Source of the DNA: Aculops lycopersici | Taxonomy: Eukaryota; Arthropoda; Arachnida; Trombidiformes; Eriophyidae | Assembly: GCA_015350385.1 (NCBI GenBank) | Contig: WNKI01000001.1 | Coordinates: forward strand, 11,671,338-11,735,337 | Reading direction: 5' to 3' | DNA length: 64,000 nt | In this document: positions 25,792 to 34,402 of the stretch, in pieces | How positions within the stretch are numbered: the stretch's first letter is position 1 | How the letters are laid out: the number at the start of each line of letters is the position of its first letter | Notes under the pieces: generated by a model | What the model saw: the letters and a program-made list of their open reading frames with translations, nothing else | Databases searched by the model: none | What the model was told of the DNA's origin: nothing | Translations under genes and position numbers: made by a program

Positions 25792-26689
25792 ATTGATCTC
25801 AAACAAGATAGATAGATGGATGGATGGATGATTAGAACCACAAAAACACAAGTGAGCAAACATTTCATCGTGATTGCATTTGATCGTTGAGGCAACAACA
25901 ATGTCACAAGGGGATCGCTGGTGAGGGCCCGTGACAAGCTGATAGTTGTTGCAACTACTTGTCCTTATGGATTGATATGCGACAAAGAATGCATAGCATA
26001 GGATTGTCACAGCGTGTCAATGAAGTAACGGATGTTGATGTACAATTTGATCAAATTAATCCAACGACAATGATTCTGTTACTCGTTCAGCTAATCCTGT
26101 CGATATGAAGTTTTATCAACTCTATTCTATTTAAAACAACAAAACAATAACGAAAAATGTTATTTTGTACCATTATTAGTATTATTAATTTTACTGTTAC
26201 TGTTTATAAAAACTTAACCTAAATTTAATTGGTATTAATTCAATGAAGTTTTTTCTCATGGAGATTGTCTAGTTGCATTCGGGGCTTTGATATCTCTGGG
26301 TTTCCCTTGGCTTTGATTCATTTCTCTTTGTAATTCGGTCCCGTCAACCCAAATGAAATAATTTTCTATTTGTTTCTCCTCTACACTTGGCGCTAATTCT
26401 TCTCTTTTTTATCGCAACTTTGCCTCATACTTGAATTTGTCTACCGCCTACAGTTCATTGGTTTTGCTTGTTGGTATCCTGAGACCAACAAACTAACTGA
26501 CACTGTTGAGTGTGTTTAAAACTAAGAATGTATGAAACTAAGTATGACTCTTGGAAACTATAAAATATAATGCTTGTTTGTGTTAGTAATAATAATGGAC
26601 TAACATGTGTCTTAGGAACTAACTATCTATCTAACTAACTGTTCCTCCTCACTCTTGTGATGGTCTCAATCTTGAAAGTGTTTCTTGAG
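25792..26689. other. Intergenic region between convergent cac and sugar transporter
   Basis: AT-rich spacer holding the 3' ends of two convergent genes. No frame worth calling and no clear canonical AATAAA on the cac side. A short ATGG run follows the cac stop at about 25815-25829. Confidence 0.6.
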
Positions 26690-28144
26690 CTAGGCCATGG
26701 TTTTCATGGGCTGCTCGCTTTGCCCATGCTGTTGGCCAGTCAGGGGAGCTTGGCTCTCTCCCAGTAGTTCCAGTTGGATTTGGTCCGAGGATTTTCCTTT
26801 CGTTTCCGGGAGGAGGACGAAGACGAACACGCAGGATAATGCACAAATACTTGCAAAGATCCAATAGGTGCCAGCGTTACCTAGCGAATCGATCAGCTGC
26901 TTCACTGTGGCCGTTACTATGTAGACGCAGGTCCAATTGAAGAAGGTTGCAATGGAGGCAACTAGGGATCTAACTCGTGCTGATGATAATTCTGGTATCA
27001 TCATCCAAGGAATAGGTCCGTAGCCAACTGAGAAAGACGAGATGAAGAAGATCAGGGAGATCAGTGAAATCCAGGCGTATTTTTCCTGGATACTTGAATC
27101 CGAATCGGACATGTAGGAGTAGGTGCCGAAGACAACAAGCGCAAGGGTGTGGCCAACTCCCGAAGCTAATAGAAGCGCCCGGCGACCGGTTTTATCAACC
27201 AAAACGCTACCAACGACTGTGGCTATGACTTGAGCTAGGCAAACCCAGATTGTCGACTGGAGTGCGTCCGATCCGGGTGCTGCTCTCTTGAAGATGTCGC
27301 CTTGGTAGAATAGGACTGCGTTGATGCCTGAAAATTGTTGAAAGAACATTAAGCCCAAGGCGAGCACTAGTGGCTTGTAGAAATCTGGACTCTTAATTAG
27401 GGCAATAGAGTATTGGCTTCCTCCGCCAGCCGCGGCGTTTGCTGCCGCTTGTTGCATGGTATTAAATTCCTCATTAACCGAGCTGGTCCTCAATTTGGCC
27501 AACGAGGCCTCGGCCTCTTCTTTCCTGTCTTTGCTTAGTAGCCACTGTGGTGTCTCCGGCATGAACAACATAATTAGGGACATGCCAACGGAGGCAATGA
27601 GCGATACGCCGGCCAAAGCTCGCCAGTTGAGAAATAAACCAAACACAGCGACACCTAAAATTCCAATTACAACCATAACCTGGAAACAGGTACCTAGAAG
27701 TCCGCGAATCTTTGGTGGTGCAATCTCAACCACGTAGGTGGGTGCAGTTCCCGACACTAGGCCACAACCTAAACCTGTGAGCAGACGACCTATCACTAAC
27801 CAACCGTACCAGCCTAAATTTTGGGCGAAGGCAAGGGAAAGCCAGCCGGCGATGAAGGGAATGGAGAACAGAACTAGGGAATACTTGCGTCCAAACATCT
27901 TGTTACTTGGCTCGCCTAAAAATCCGCCCACCAACGCGCCAACGGCTAACATACTACCCACCACTGCTTTCTGGCTTTCGGCATTCTTTGGATCCAAGAT
28001 GGAGTTCGTTTGGTTCATTTCCCTTTCCATATCCAAGAAGGCGGGAGTTGTGTAACCGAGCGCTAGGCCCATGCTGACGGCGCCCAGTAGGGCGCCAAAT
28101 GAGGCCAAATATACGGTGGCTGAAGGTTTTATATTGTCAGCCAT
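26690..28144 (-). CDS. MFS sugar transporter, facilitated trehalose transporter (Tret1)-like
   Basis: A 484-residue, single-exon member of the SLC2/sugar-porter family in the plasma membrane. About twelve hydrophobic segments are visible. Family signatures appear in order: a GRK-type motif after TM2 (NKMFGRKYSL), GRLLTGLGCG plus PTYVVEIAPPKIRG after TM4-5, the PETPQWLL motif opening the central loop, QQFSGINAVLFYQ in TM7, DKTGRRALLL, GYGPIPWMMIPEL in TM10, and the terminal PETKGKS. Arthropod Tret1-type proteins move trehalose along its gradient between haemolymph and tissues. Substrate cannot be fixed from sequence, so glucose or another sugar is possible. The protein lacks a long N-terminal extension. 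Its ATG lies next to a block that is repeated upstream of the RNF185-like gene. Confidence 0.9.
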   Translation of the reverse strand: MADNIKPSATVYLASFGALLGAVSMGLALGYTTPAFLDMEREMNQTNSILDPKNAESQKAVVGSMLAVGALVGGFLGEPSNKMFGRKYSLVLFSIPFIAGWLSLAFAQNLGWYGWLVIGRLLTGLGCGLVSGTAPTYVVEIAPPKIRGLLGTCFQVMVVIGILGVAVFGLFLNWRALAGVSLIASVGMSLIMLFMPETPQWLLSKDRKEEAEASLAKLRTSSVNEEFNTMQQAAANAAAGGGSQYSIALIKSPDFYKPLVLALGLMFFQQFSGINAVLFYQGDIFKRAAPGSDALQSTIWVCLAQVIATVVGSVLVDKTGRRALLLASGVGHTLALVVFGTYSYMSDSDSSIQEKYAWISLISLIFFISSFSVGYGPIPWMMIPELSSARVRSLVASIATFFNWTCVYIVTATVKQLIDSLGNAGTYWIFASICALSCVFVFVLLPETKGKSSDQIQLELLGESQAPLTGQQHGQSEQPMKTMA

Positions 28145-28937
28145 GTTGACTTGGTTACAGGCGATTGATAGATTGATTTAATTCGGCTCCAAACTCAGTT
28201 TTAACTAATACAACTACTAAAATGCTGATAACTTGCACAGAGATAAAACTCAGCAACCTAATAATATTAATATTTAAACTAAGAATGTTATCATTGAGAC
28301 TTTCCTCAATCCTTGAAGGTGAATATTGCACAACGCAGTATTTTCTAGAGTTGCTCTTGCCGACAATGTTGTTAGGTTGCATAAGTACAGTCTGAGTCAA
28401 AACAACCTTTGCTCAACCGCCGATTGTTGTAGCTTCTAGAAGAAAATTTGTCACTCGATTTTTGAGACTGTCCGCTAACCAGCGGCGCGCGTGCTAGGGG
28501 GTAGTCTAGCGGTATTACCCGCAAGACCACGCCCTCGTGTACTACACCAAGGTAGGTCGGGAATTACCCGAATAACCTCTTTTTGCACACTCCTTTAAAG
28601 ATAAAGATTCATTCGCATTTCAACTACCAAGTGATACCATAGATTATGAGACGCGCGGACGTATGGGTTGCAGCGAGCGCTGGTCCTGCACCGACCGCTA
28701 CCAGAATAAAAATTGTTCTATTGAAACTCAGGCTAGAAGGGCGTGTTACCGCATCGCTCGCACAAAAATACATACTCGTCGCATAAAAAAGTTGAGGAAG
28801 TCGATCAAAGCGCCGCCCTGGCGAGCAAAGGTTGTTTTGACTCGGACTGTAACACGATCGTGGACTTGCGGACGATCGCACGCCCCTATGATCTGGATTT
28901 GCCCACAATCCCGTGCCCATTGAAAAAACACAGTTTT
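28145..28937 (-). repeat. Duplicated upstream block, copy 1 (A-B-insertion-C)
   Basis: Three segments align in the same order and orientation with 31948-32599. Block A (28145-about 28262) touches the sugar-transporter start. Block B (about 28265-28387) follows. Block C (28852-28937) lies beyond the 462-bp insertion. Block C is 86 bp in both copies with 9 mismatches by hand count, the first 33 bp identical. On the minus strand, which the downstream genes use, the order is C-B-A-ATG. It looks like promoter/5' leader sequence or a decayed repeat. Substitutions in its short open frames are mostly non-synonymous, so coding function is unlikely. Confidence 0.8.
28388..28849. mobile_element. Non-autonomous Tc1/mariner-like MITE, 462 bp
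   Basis: The ends are inverted repeats of 27 bp (28388-28414 and 28823-28849) with one mismatch, beginning CAGTC. The element is flanked by TA on both sides (28386-28387 and 28850-28851). The paralogous block at 32512-32513 has a single TA at the equivalent place with matching flanks, which is the unoccupied site. TA duplication and CAGT-type termini are typical of Tc1/mariner elements. No transposase frame is present, so it would depend on an enzyme encoded elsewhere. The element separates blocks B and C. Confidence 0.85.
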
Positions 28938-29179
28938 ATTGAATCGGCTGGGTGATAGCACCAAACGTACCGCAGTCGTGTTCTTCCGGAGTCCGGACTG
29001 GCAGCTCCGACCTAATTTTTTCATTTTTCACACCCCCTAACCGCGCGGCACTGCAGCGAGGCGCTTTTCGCGCGCCGACCTAACAGCCAGGGTCGCTTTC
29101 TGTTCTTAACTTAACTCATCTCTATAGATCACTCCTCTCCTAACATGATCACTTGGCTTGTATTCGAAACAATGAACTT

Positions 29180-30721
29180 TCAAACCAAACTCTGGCGCTC
29201 CTCTTTATTTAGTTTCCTCAGTAAAGCCGCAAAGGCAAACTTGTCCGAACTGTTTCCGATAAGGTCGAGCAAGAATAACTCCGTCAGTGAAGTAGGGTGA
29301 CGTTCCTTGTTCCTCAACATTGGCCCGAATCTTCGAATAAACAGTTGCCTTCTAAGTCGGGGTAGAAACGCGTAGAGGATGTCAAATATGATTTGCATGG
29401 TACTTAGAATGGTTAGTAGTAGTAACCAAAACCAGAGGATTAGGAAGAATTTGTCATGGAACATGTTGAGCGGTAGTACGCAGGCAAAGTTAAGCTCATT
29501 TGGCGAGCCACCGTCCCCCAAGTTAATGAAACGGCAGTTGGTGACCTTGGGAAAGATAAAGTCCATAGGGTTGTTGAGATTTTCAGGTTTGGCAGTGAAA
29601 AAGTCTCGCAACCCATAGACGTCCTCGTCGATGAAAGTGTACTCAATCATATCTAATCCATAGGTGATGAATTGGTTGTTCAATATACTGTTAAGTATTA
29701 TAATCTGGGCTATCACATTCACCAGCATTAGCAGGTGGCAAAAATAGTACTTGTAAACGAGCGTTCTATTTGTGAAGAAAGCGTTTTGTAGATAGTCGAT
29801 GATGTAATAGTTGGTGTCGAAGTAGTCGCTTGGAGAAAAGCGATGATCATAAATTTGTTTGCAAACAGAGGCAACCACTCCATTCTCCCACACTTTCCAT
29901 AAGTAATGTGGAGCATAGAAGCAGACTGCTTGCAGGAATAATATAACTGGAATGTACTGGTAGTAGGTGTGATGAAATTTTATGAAGTGTTCCTCGCCTC
30001 GTCCATTGGGTACAGGAATACCTGGCAGCATGTAGGCAATATTGTAGGAAACTCCAACACCATTGGTCTTGACAAACCTATGCACAGTTTTGAAGAGCGA
30101 CTTCCACCACATAGTTTGGTCAGCCTGTTGCGTGCGATTGACAAGCCCATAGGGTATCTGTACTTCCTCTTCATGGTTGCTGTTTTGATTGTTGTATACA
30201 CCATCAGTTCTAAGTAACATTTGAGGAGTTAGCGGAGGCAACTGTTCGACTGGTTGCTGTGACGGTGATGGCGATGGTGGTAGTTCGGGAGCTAGCGTTG
30301 TGGGTTGAGGTTCTTCCGTTTCGTTGAAGAGATGAGTAAGAGCTAAGCCAGCCAGCGAGGAAACCTGTCGCCCCAACCAACTAGGTGGCTCTGTAGTGGT
30401 TTGTATTAATTTTGGTTTCATAACCTCGCTCTTGTTCGCCGTCTTAACTCTCTTCAAGGCCTCATCTAAAGCCTCTATGTCAGGCACCAGCTCTGTGAAG
30501 GTACCTCGCGAGAAGCACCAGTTATCATAGTATTGGTCTCGGCCAAGAGCTCTGCTCTTGCAGTCGATAACATCCCCGAAGAGAACCTTCGCAGTGAGTG
30601 CCAGACAGAAGCCTAGCAAAAGGCAAACTGTGACCTGGTAGTGGAGTCTGAAGAAGAGATGGTCGATGTGGTAGGATTTGGGTCTGACTAGTCCCTTGAG
30701 GGACACTAGTGCTGGCAGCAT
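29180..30721 (-). CDS. Innexin gap-junction protein with enlarged first extracellular loop
   Basis: A single-exon, 513-residue innexin, the channel subunit of invertebrate gap junctions. Seen: TM1 after the N-terminal segment, GDVIDC and NWCF (paired cysteines of loop 1), the TM2 signature in the variant form YYQYIPVILFLQ, TM3 near LLMLVNVIAQIII, the loop-2 cysteines in TNCRF and FACVLPLN, and TM4 LILWFWLLLL. Most innexins are about 360-420 residues. The excess lies in loop 1, about 200 residues with a Pro-rich stretch (PPSPSPSQQP) and several N-X-S/T sites. Family assignment is firm. Which innexin it corresponds to is not resolvable here. Confidence 0.92.
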   Translation of the reverse strand: MLPALVSLKGLVRPKSYHIDHLFFRLHYQVTVCLLLGFCLALTAKVLFGDVIDCKSRALGRDQYYDNWCFSRGTFTELVPDIEALDEALKRVKTANKSEVMKPKLIQTTTEPPSWLGRQVSSLAGLALTHLFNETEEPQPTTLAPELPPSPSPSQQPVEQLPPLTPQMLLRTDGVYNNQNSNHEEEVQIPYGLVNRTQQADQTMWWKSLFKTVHRFVKTNGVGVSYNIAYMLPGIPVPNGRGEEHFIKFHHTYYQYIPVILFLQAVCFYAPHYLWKVWENGVVASVCKQIYDHRFSPSDYFDTNYYIIDYLQNAFFTNRTLVYKYYFCHLLMLVNVIAQIIILNSILNNQFITYGLDMIEYTFIDEDVYGLRDFFTAKPENLNNPMDFIFPKVTNCRFINLGDGGSPNELNFACVLPLNMFHDKFFLILWFWLLLLTILSTMQIIFDILYAFLPRLRRQLFIRRFGPMLRNKERHPTSLTELFLLDLIGNSSDKFAFAALLRKLNKEERQSLV

Positions 30722-31302
30722 TCTTAGAGTCTATTCTTAGGTCGCAAATATTGAATGTTATATGCTATGTTTGTGCTCATATGTGATTAAGTATGGGATA
30801 AGTAGATTTGTAAGGGAGAGTAAATCAATAGTTTAATTAGGGGGTTTGTTGTGACTTAATTAGATGGGTTTGGTTGGTTTCTGTAATGTGATCTAGGTAA
30901 CGAAGAAGTTTCTAGCCGAACTCTACAGAACAATGCTGGTAATGTGCGCCCGCCTCCGTTGTCGTTATCCTCTTCGCTGTAAAGAACCCGTTTGGTCAAC
31001 AACAACGTGTTGCGGCATCAATTGTCGCGCCTGGCTGCAATTGATGCCGCACTTTCATCTCATGCATTGGCCTGCAAGATTTGCGAGCATTCCTTTTTTA
31101 CATTCTGCCTCCCCCTTTTTCGATAGAGAGGAGTCTCCTAGAGAGTTTGATAGGAATCACTCAAATTTTCAGCGCCAAATCTCTTATTCCTTGAACGTTA
31201 CCGTCCTTGAACGTTAGTAGTATGGACCTTTGCTATTGTCCTCCATTAACAACCTAAAAACTAGCGACTAGCAGTGAGCCAGCGATGGTTGCAATTTTTT
31301 TT
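30722..31302. other. Intergenic region between innexin and RNF185-like gene
   Basis: AT-rich 5' flank of the innexin (minus strand) and 3' flank of the RING gene. Open frames here look random. No clear promoter motif. Confidence 0.55.
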
Positions 31303-31947
31303 CTATAAAATGATTGCAAGCAGCAAGTGCCACACTATACAGGCAACACCGCAACATTGGAAGAACCACATCAAGTCGTAATCTGGATTTGTTTCCCTTT
31401 CATTCAAGTTGAACTCTTGCCAAAAGCTTTGAATTGAATGTGGCCAACTGGCCATCATTCCGAAAGACACGTGAAATCCGCCACCTGTAGCCCAAATGTT
31501 TCCGGTGGGATATGTGCTCGACTGAGGCGGCGGCTCCGTCCTTTGGGCATTTGGCCTTGGTGGTAATTTGTCGCGTGGATCGCTGGGCGAATCGTTGCCT
31601 CGTCCATAAATTGGAATTGTTTTATCACGGCTGATTGCTGATTTGCAAACTGGACAGGTTTTTCCACCTTGAACACTACGGTCTGAAGTGAACATCCACT
31701 GGTGTAAGCAGGGCCAACAGAACAGGTGGCCACACATGGTAACAACGGCATCCCTGGCCACCTCCAAACAAATGTTACACTCAAATGTGGAATTTCTTTT
31801 CGCTTGTTCATCTGATGAGCCATCAATTGTCTCATGATTGTTTTGCTGTCGGCTTGATGATGATTGAGCCTCCTCGATAATGTTGTTTCGGTTGTTGGTT
31901 GTGCTCGATGACGGTCGCCTGAAGAAATTTGACCGTGAAAATGACAT
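31303..31947 (-). CDS. RNF185: RNF185/RNF5-like membrane RING E3 ubiquitin ligase
   Basis: A 214-residue, single-exon protein. The C3HC4 RING spans about residues 57-101, from FECNICLEVARDAVV through CGHLFCWPCLHQW to CPVCKSAI. It is followed by the family-specific extension DKTIPIYGRG and a Pro-rich linker. The C-terminus is hydrophobic (about 190-214, VACIVWHLLLAIIL), fitting the membrane anchor of RNF5/RNF185. These ligases ubiquitinate proteins at the ER and mitochondrial membranes and act in ER-associated degradation. The N-terminal 50 residues are Ser/Asn-rich linker. The ATG is immediately downstream, on the minus strand, of the duplicated block shared with the sugar transporter. It diverges from the PEX6 gene. 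Confidence 0.9.
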   Translation of the reverse strand: MSFSRSNFFRRPSSSTTNNRNNIIEEAQSSSSRQQNNHETIDGSSDEQAKRNSTFECNICLEVARDAVVTMCGHLFCWPCLHQWMFTSDRSVQGGKTCPVCKSAISRDKTIPIYGRGNDSPSDPRDKLPPRPNAQRTEPPPQSSTYPTGNIWATGGGFHVSFGMMASWPHSIQSFWQEFNLNERETNPDYDLMWFFQCCGVACIVWHLLLAIIL

Positions 31948-32599
31948 GGTTACGGGTGATTGATGATTTGATTTGATTCAGCTCCAAACTCAGATCTTAC
32001 TACTACTACCACTACAATGCTGACAACATGCACATAGGTAAAACTCAGCAACCTGTGAATATTTGATTCTATTTTGATTCCAACTTTGGGATTTGTCCTT
32101 GTCTAATCTACTTTTATCAACGCTTCTCTTGAAGATGGGGAGTTTCTACTTTAGATCTATGGAGACTATTCGTAGAAATACCGATCACATATTCTTGATT
32201 AACTTGAGAACTCTTCAGTCTTCTTAGCTAGTGGTAAAGACTCTTGCATGGGCTGACTAATATTTAGAAATTTGATTCCTGTTTCTCAGATGCTTGCTTT
32301 ACAAATTGCATAGTTGAGACATTCCAACTTCAGGAGGACCTAGTTGGAGTATTCATAAATAATCGAGGATCTTGAGCTTAAGGTTTGACTGTTTAATATT
32401 TAAACTAAGAATATTATCATCTAGACTTTCCTCAATCCATAAAGGTAAATATTGCACAACGCAGTATTTTCTGGAGTTGTTGTTGCCAACATTGTTGTTA
32501 GGTTGCCAAAGTAACACGATCGTGGACTTGCGGACGATCGCACGCCTCTGTGTGCTAGGATCGCCCACAATCCCGTGCCCATTGAAAAAGCACAGTTTT
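31948..32599 (-). repeat. Duplicated upstream block, copy 2 (A-insertion-B-C)
   Basis: Block A (31948-about 32062) abuts the RNF185-like start codon and aligns with the sequence next to the sugar-transporter start. Blocks B (about 32395-32513) and C (32514-32599) are contiguous here and keep an empty TA at 32512-32513 where copy 1 carries a MITE. About 336 bp separate A from B only in this copy, with AATATTT at both junctions (32059-32065 and 32395-32401), possibly a second insertion with its target duplication. Confidence 0.78.
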
Positions 32600-32720
32600 C
32601 CACGGTAAACACAACCTGTTCTATTCCTTTATTTATTGCTTGTGATCTAATCATATTGATTCCATCTCGAGGACAACCTGTAACATCATAATTAGATGTA
32701 CCTGGCACGCTAATGCTACA

Positions 32721-34190
32721 ATGCAGACTGATATTGAGGATATCATCACGAGCACACCTTATTTTCAAGACCATTTGAACAAACTTTTGAAGATACTTCA
32801 ACCATCGTACTGTTGCTTGGACTTGGTTATCAAAGTTCTTCTACATGGTCCAGACGGAGCCGGCAAGCGAATGCTTGCCAAGACTGCGGCCAGGAATCTA
32901 AACATGGCTTTCTTAGAGGAGAGGGTTGCAGATTTATTCGACGAGAACATTGTTGGGACCGAGAAAAAAGTTAGAGCAGCGATATCGAAATGTGCAACTT
33001 CAGCCCCGTGTGTCATGTACCTGGCCGGACTAGAACTTCTAACGAAACTCGAGAATATAGACATGACAAGGATAGAATATTGTTTACGAGAAGTGATTGA
33101 GAATCTTCAAGACGAGGGCATGAAACAACCAATGATTCTAATTGCAGCAACGAATGACTATGACCAAGTTTACAAGACAGTATTCTCGGACATGTTTCAA
33201 TATGAAATTCCAATCCACTCTCCAGATCTACCGCAGGCTGTCGAGATTCTCAAGTCTGTATCATCGGCAATAAATATGGACTTGGTAGCCGAAAAGTTGC
33301 TCGGCACCTGTAATAACGGTGAATACTTCATCGGCAATATATTAGCCCTGGTATCCAAATCTCTACTAAAAAAGCCTGAATCAGAGGATAACTCACAATC
33401 ACAAGATGAAGCGATCAGGTGGATGGATGTTGGAGGCTTGAATGAGGTCAAACAGGAGATCGTGGATGCTATACAGCTATCTCTTGATTTCCCACAACTC
33501 AAGAAAACTGGTCTCAGGAGGACTGGAATTCTACTGCATGGTCCACCAGGTACCGGCAAGACCTTGTTGGCCAAAGCTATTGCTACTGAATGCAGCTTAA
33601 ATTTTATCAATGTCAAAGGACCAGAGTTATTAAACGAGTATGTAGGTCAGAGTGAAGATAATATAAGAAAACTGTTTCAACGTGCCAGAGAAAGTAGTCC
33701 ATCTGTGATATTCTTCGATGAAATTGACTCGCTAGCCCCGAATCGAGGCCAAGCAGGGGATTCTGGTGGTGTTATGGACAGAATGGTATCTCAAATCTTA
33801 GCCGAAATGGATGGCGTAGGTAAGAGTGAAGGAATTTTTGTGATAGGTGCAACAAATCGCGTCGACTTGGTGGATCCCTCGCTCCTACGACCTGGAAGAT
33901 TTGACAAAGTTCTCGAGGTCCCTCTACCTGAAACAAAAGAAAGTCGAATCCAAATACTCAAAGCCCTAACACGGAAAATGAATATATCAAAAGATGTTGA
34001 TCTTGAAGAGATTGAATCTTCGTTGCCTTCTAAGATGAGTGGTGCTGACTTTCAAGGTTTGTGCTCGAAGGCTATGCAATTGACATTTGATAGATGTGTT
34101 GATCTAGTGGAATCTGGAAAGGCTAGCGAAGATGAAGTTGATGTTTCAACAACAATGAATGACTTCAAAGAAACAATAAATCAACTATAA
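32721..34190 (+). CDS. PEX6: Peroxisomal AAA-ATPase PEX6, N-terminally short
   Basis: 489 residues, single exon. PEX6 with PEX1 extracts the recycling receptor PEX5 from the peroxisomal membrane. Two AAA modules are visible. D1 (about residues 35-215) has a Walker A-like GPDGAGKR, but the Walker B position reads VMYLAGLEL without acidic residues, so it is probably inactive, as is usual for PEX6. D2 (about 230-489) is canonical: GPPGTGKT, KGPELLNEYVGQSEDN, VIFFDEIDSLAPNRG, the PEX6-characteristic GDSGGVMDR, and ATNRVDLVDPSLLRPGRFD. PEX6 proteins are normally near 900-1,000 residues. The whole N-terminal region is absent, and an in-frame stop lies about 30 bp upstream. Either it was lost or it lies in an unrecognised exon beyond the repeat block. 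Confidence 0.85.
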   Translation: MQTDIEDIITSTPYFQDHLNKLLKILQPSYCCLDLVIKVLLHGPDGAGKRMLAKTAARNLNMAFLEERVADLFDENIVGTEKKVRAAISKCATSAPCVMYLAGLELLTKLENIDMTRIEYCLREVIENLQDEGMKQPMILIAATNDYDQVYKTVFSDMFQYEIPIHSPDLPQAVEILKSVSSAINMDLVAEKLLGTCNNGEYFIGNILALVSKSLLKKPESEDNSQSQDEAIRWMDVGGLNEVKQEIVDAIQLSLDFPQLKKTGLRRTGILLHGPPGTGKTLLAKAIATECSLNFINVKGPELLNEYVGQSEDNIRKLFQRARESSPSVIFFDEIDSLAPNRGQAGDSGGVMDRMVSQILAEMDGVGKSEGIFVIGATNRVDLVDPSLLRPGRFDKVLEVPLPETKESRIQILKALTRKMNISKDVDLEEIESSLPSKMSGADFQGLCSKAMQLTFDRCVDLVESGKASEDEVDVSTTMNDFKETINQL

Positions 34191-34402
34191 TTTTTGCAGC
34201 TTCAATTTAAGTGGTTATATGATTTTATCGACCATCGATGGCGCATAGGCGCCCTCGTCACAATCCAAGTTATTGTCAATAATGGCGCTCAAATGATTAC
34301 GTCACAGCAACAAACATCTTCGATCTGATCTAATGCATCAAAATACTCTATTCTAACCCCTTTGTCATAGAGCAAAATCAGATCTGCTGAGACAAAGTGC
34401 AA

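Noticed and set aside
26515..26550. Similarity of TTTAAAACTAAGAATGT to the start of block B
   Set aside because: Only a short match with no extension; too little to call a third repeat copy.
28490..28585. tRNA-like segment inside the MITE with an A-box-like word and a T run
   Set aside because: No B box fits and no cloverleaf could be drawn, so I do not call a tRNA or a tRNA-derived SINE.
28746..29024. Conserved short peptide frames in block C of both copies
   Set aside because: Roughly half the codon changes in block C and most in block B alter the amino acid, and stops or frame changes appear, so the conservation looks like shared DNA descent rather than coding selection.
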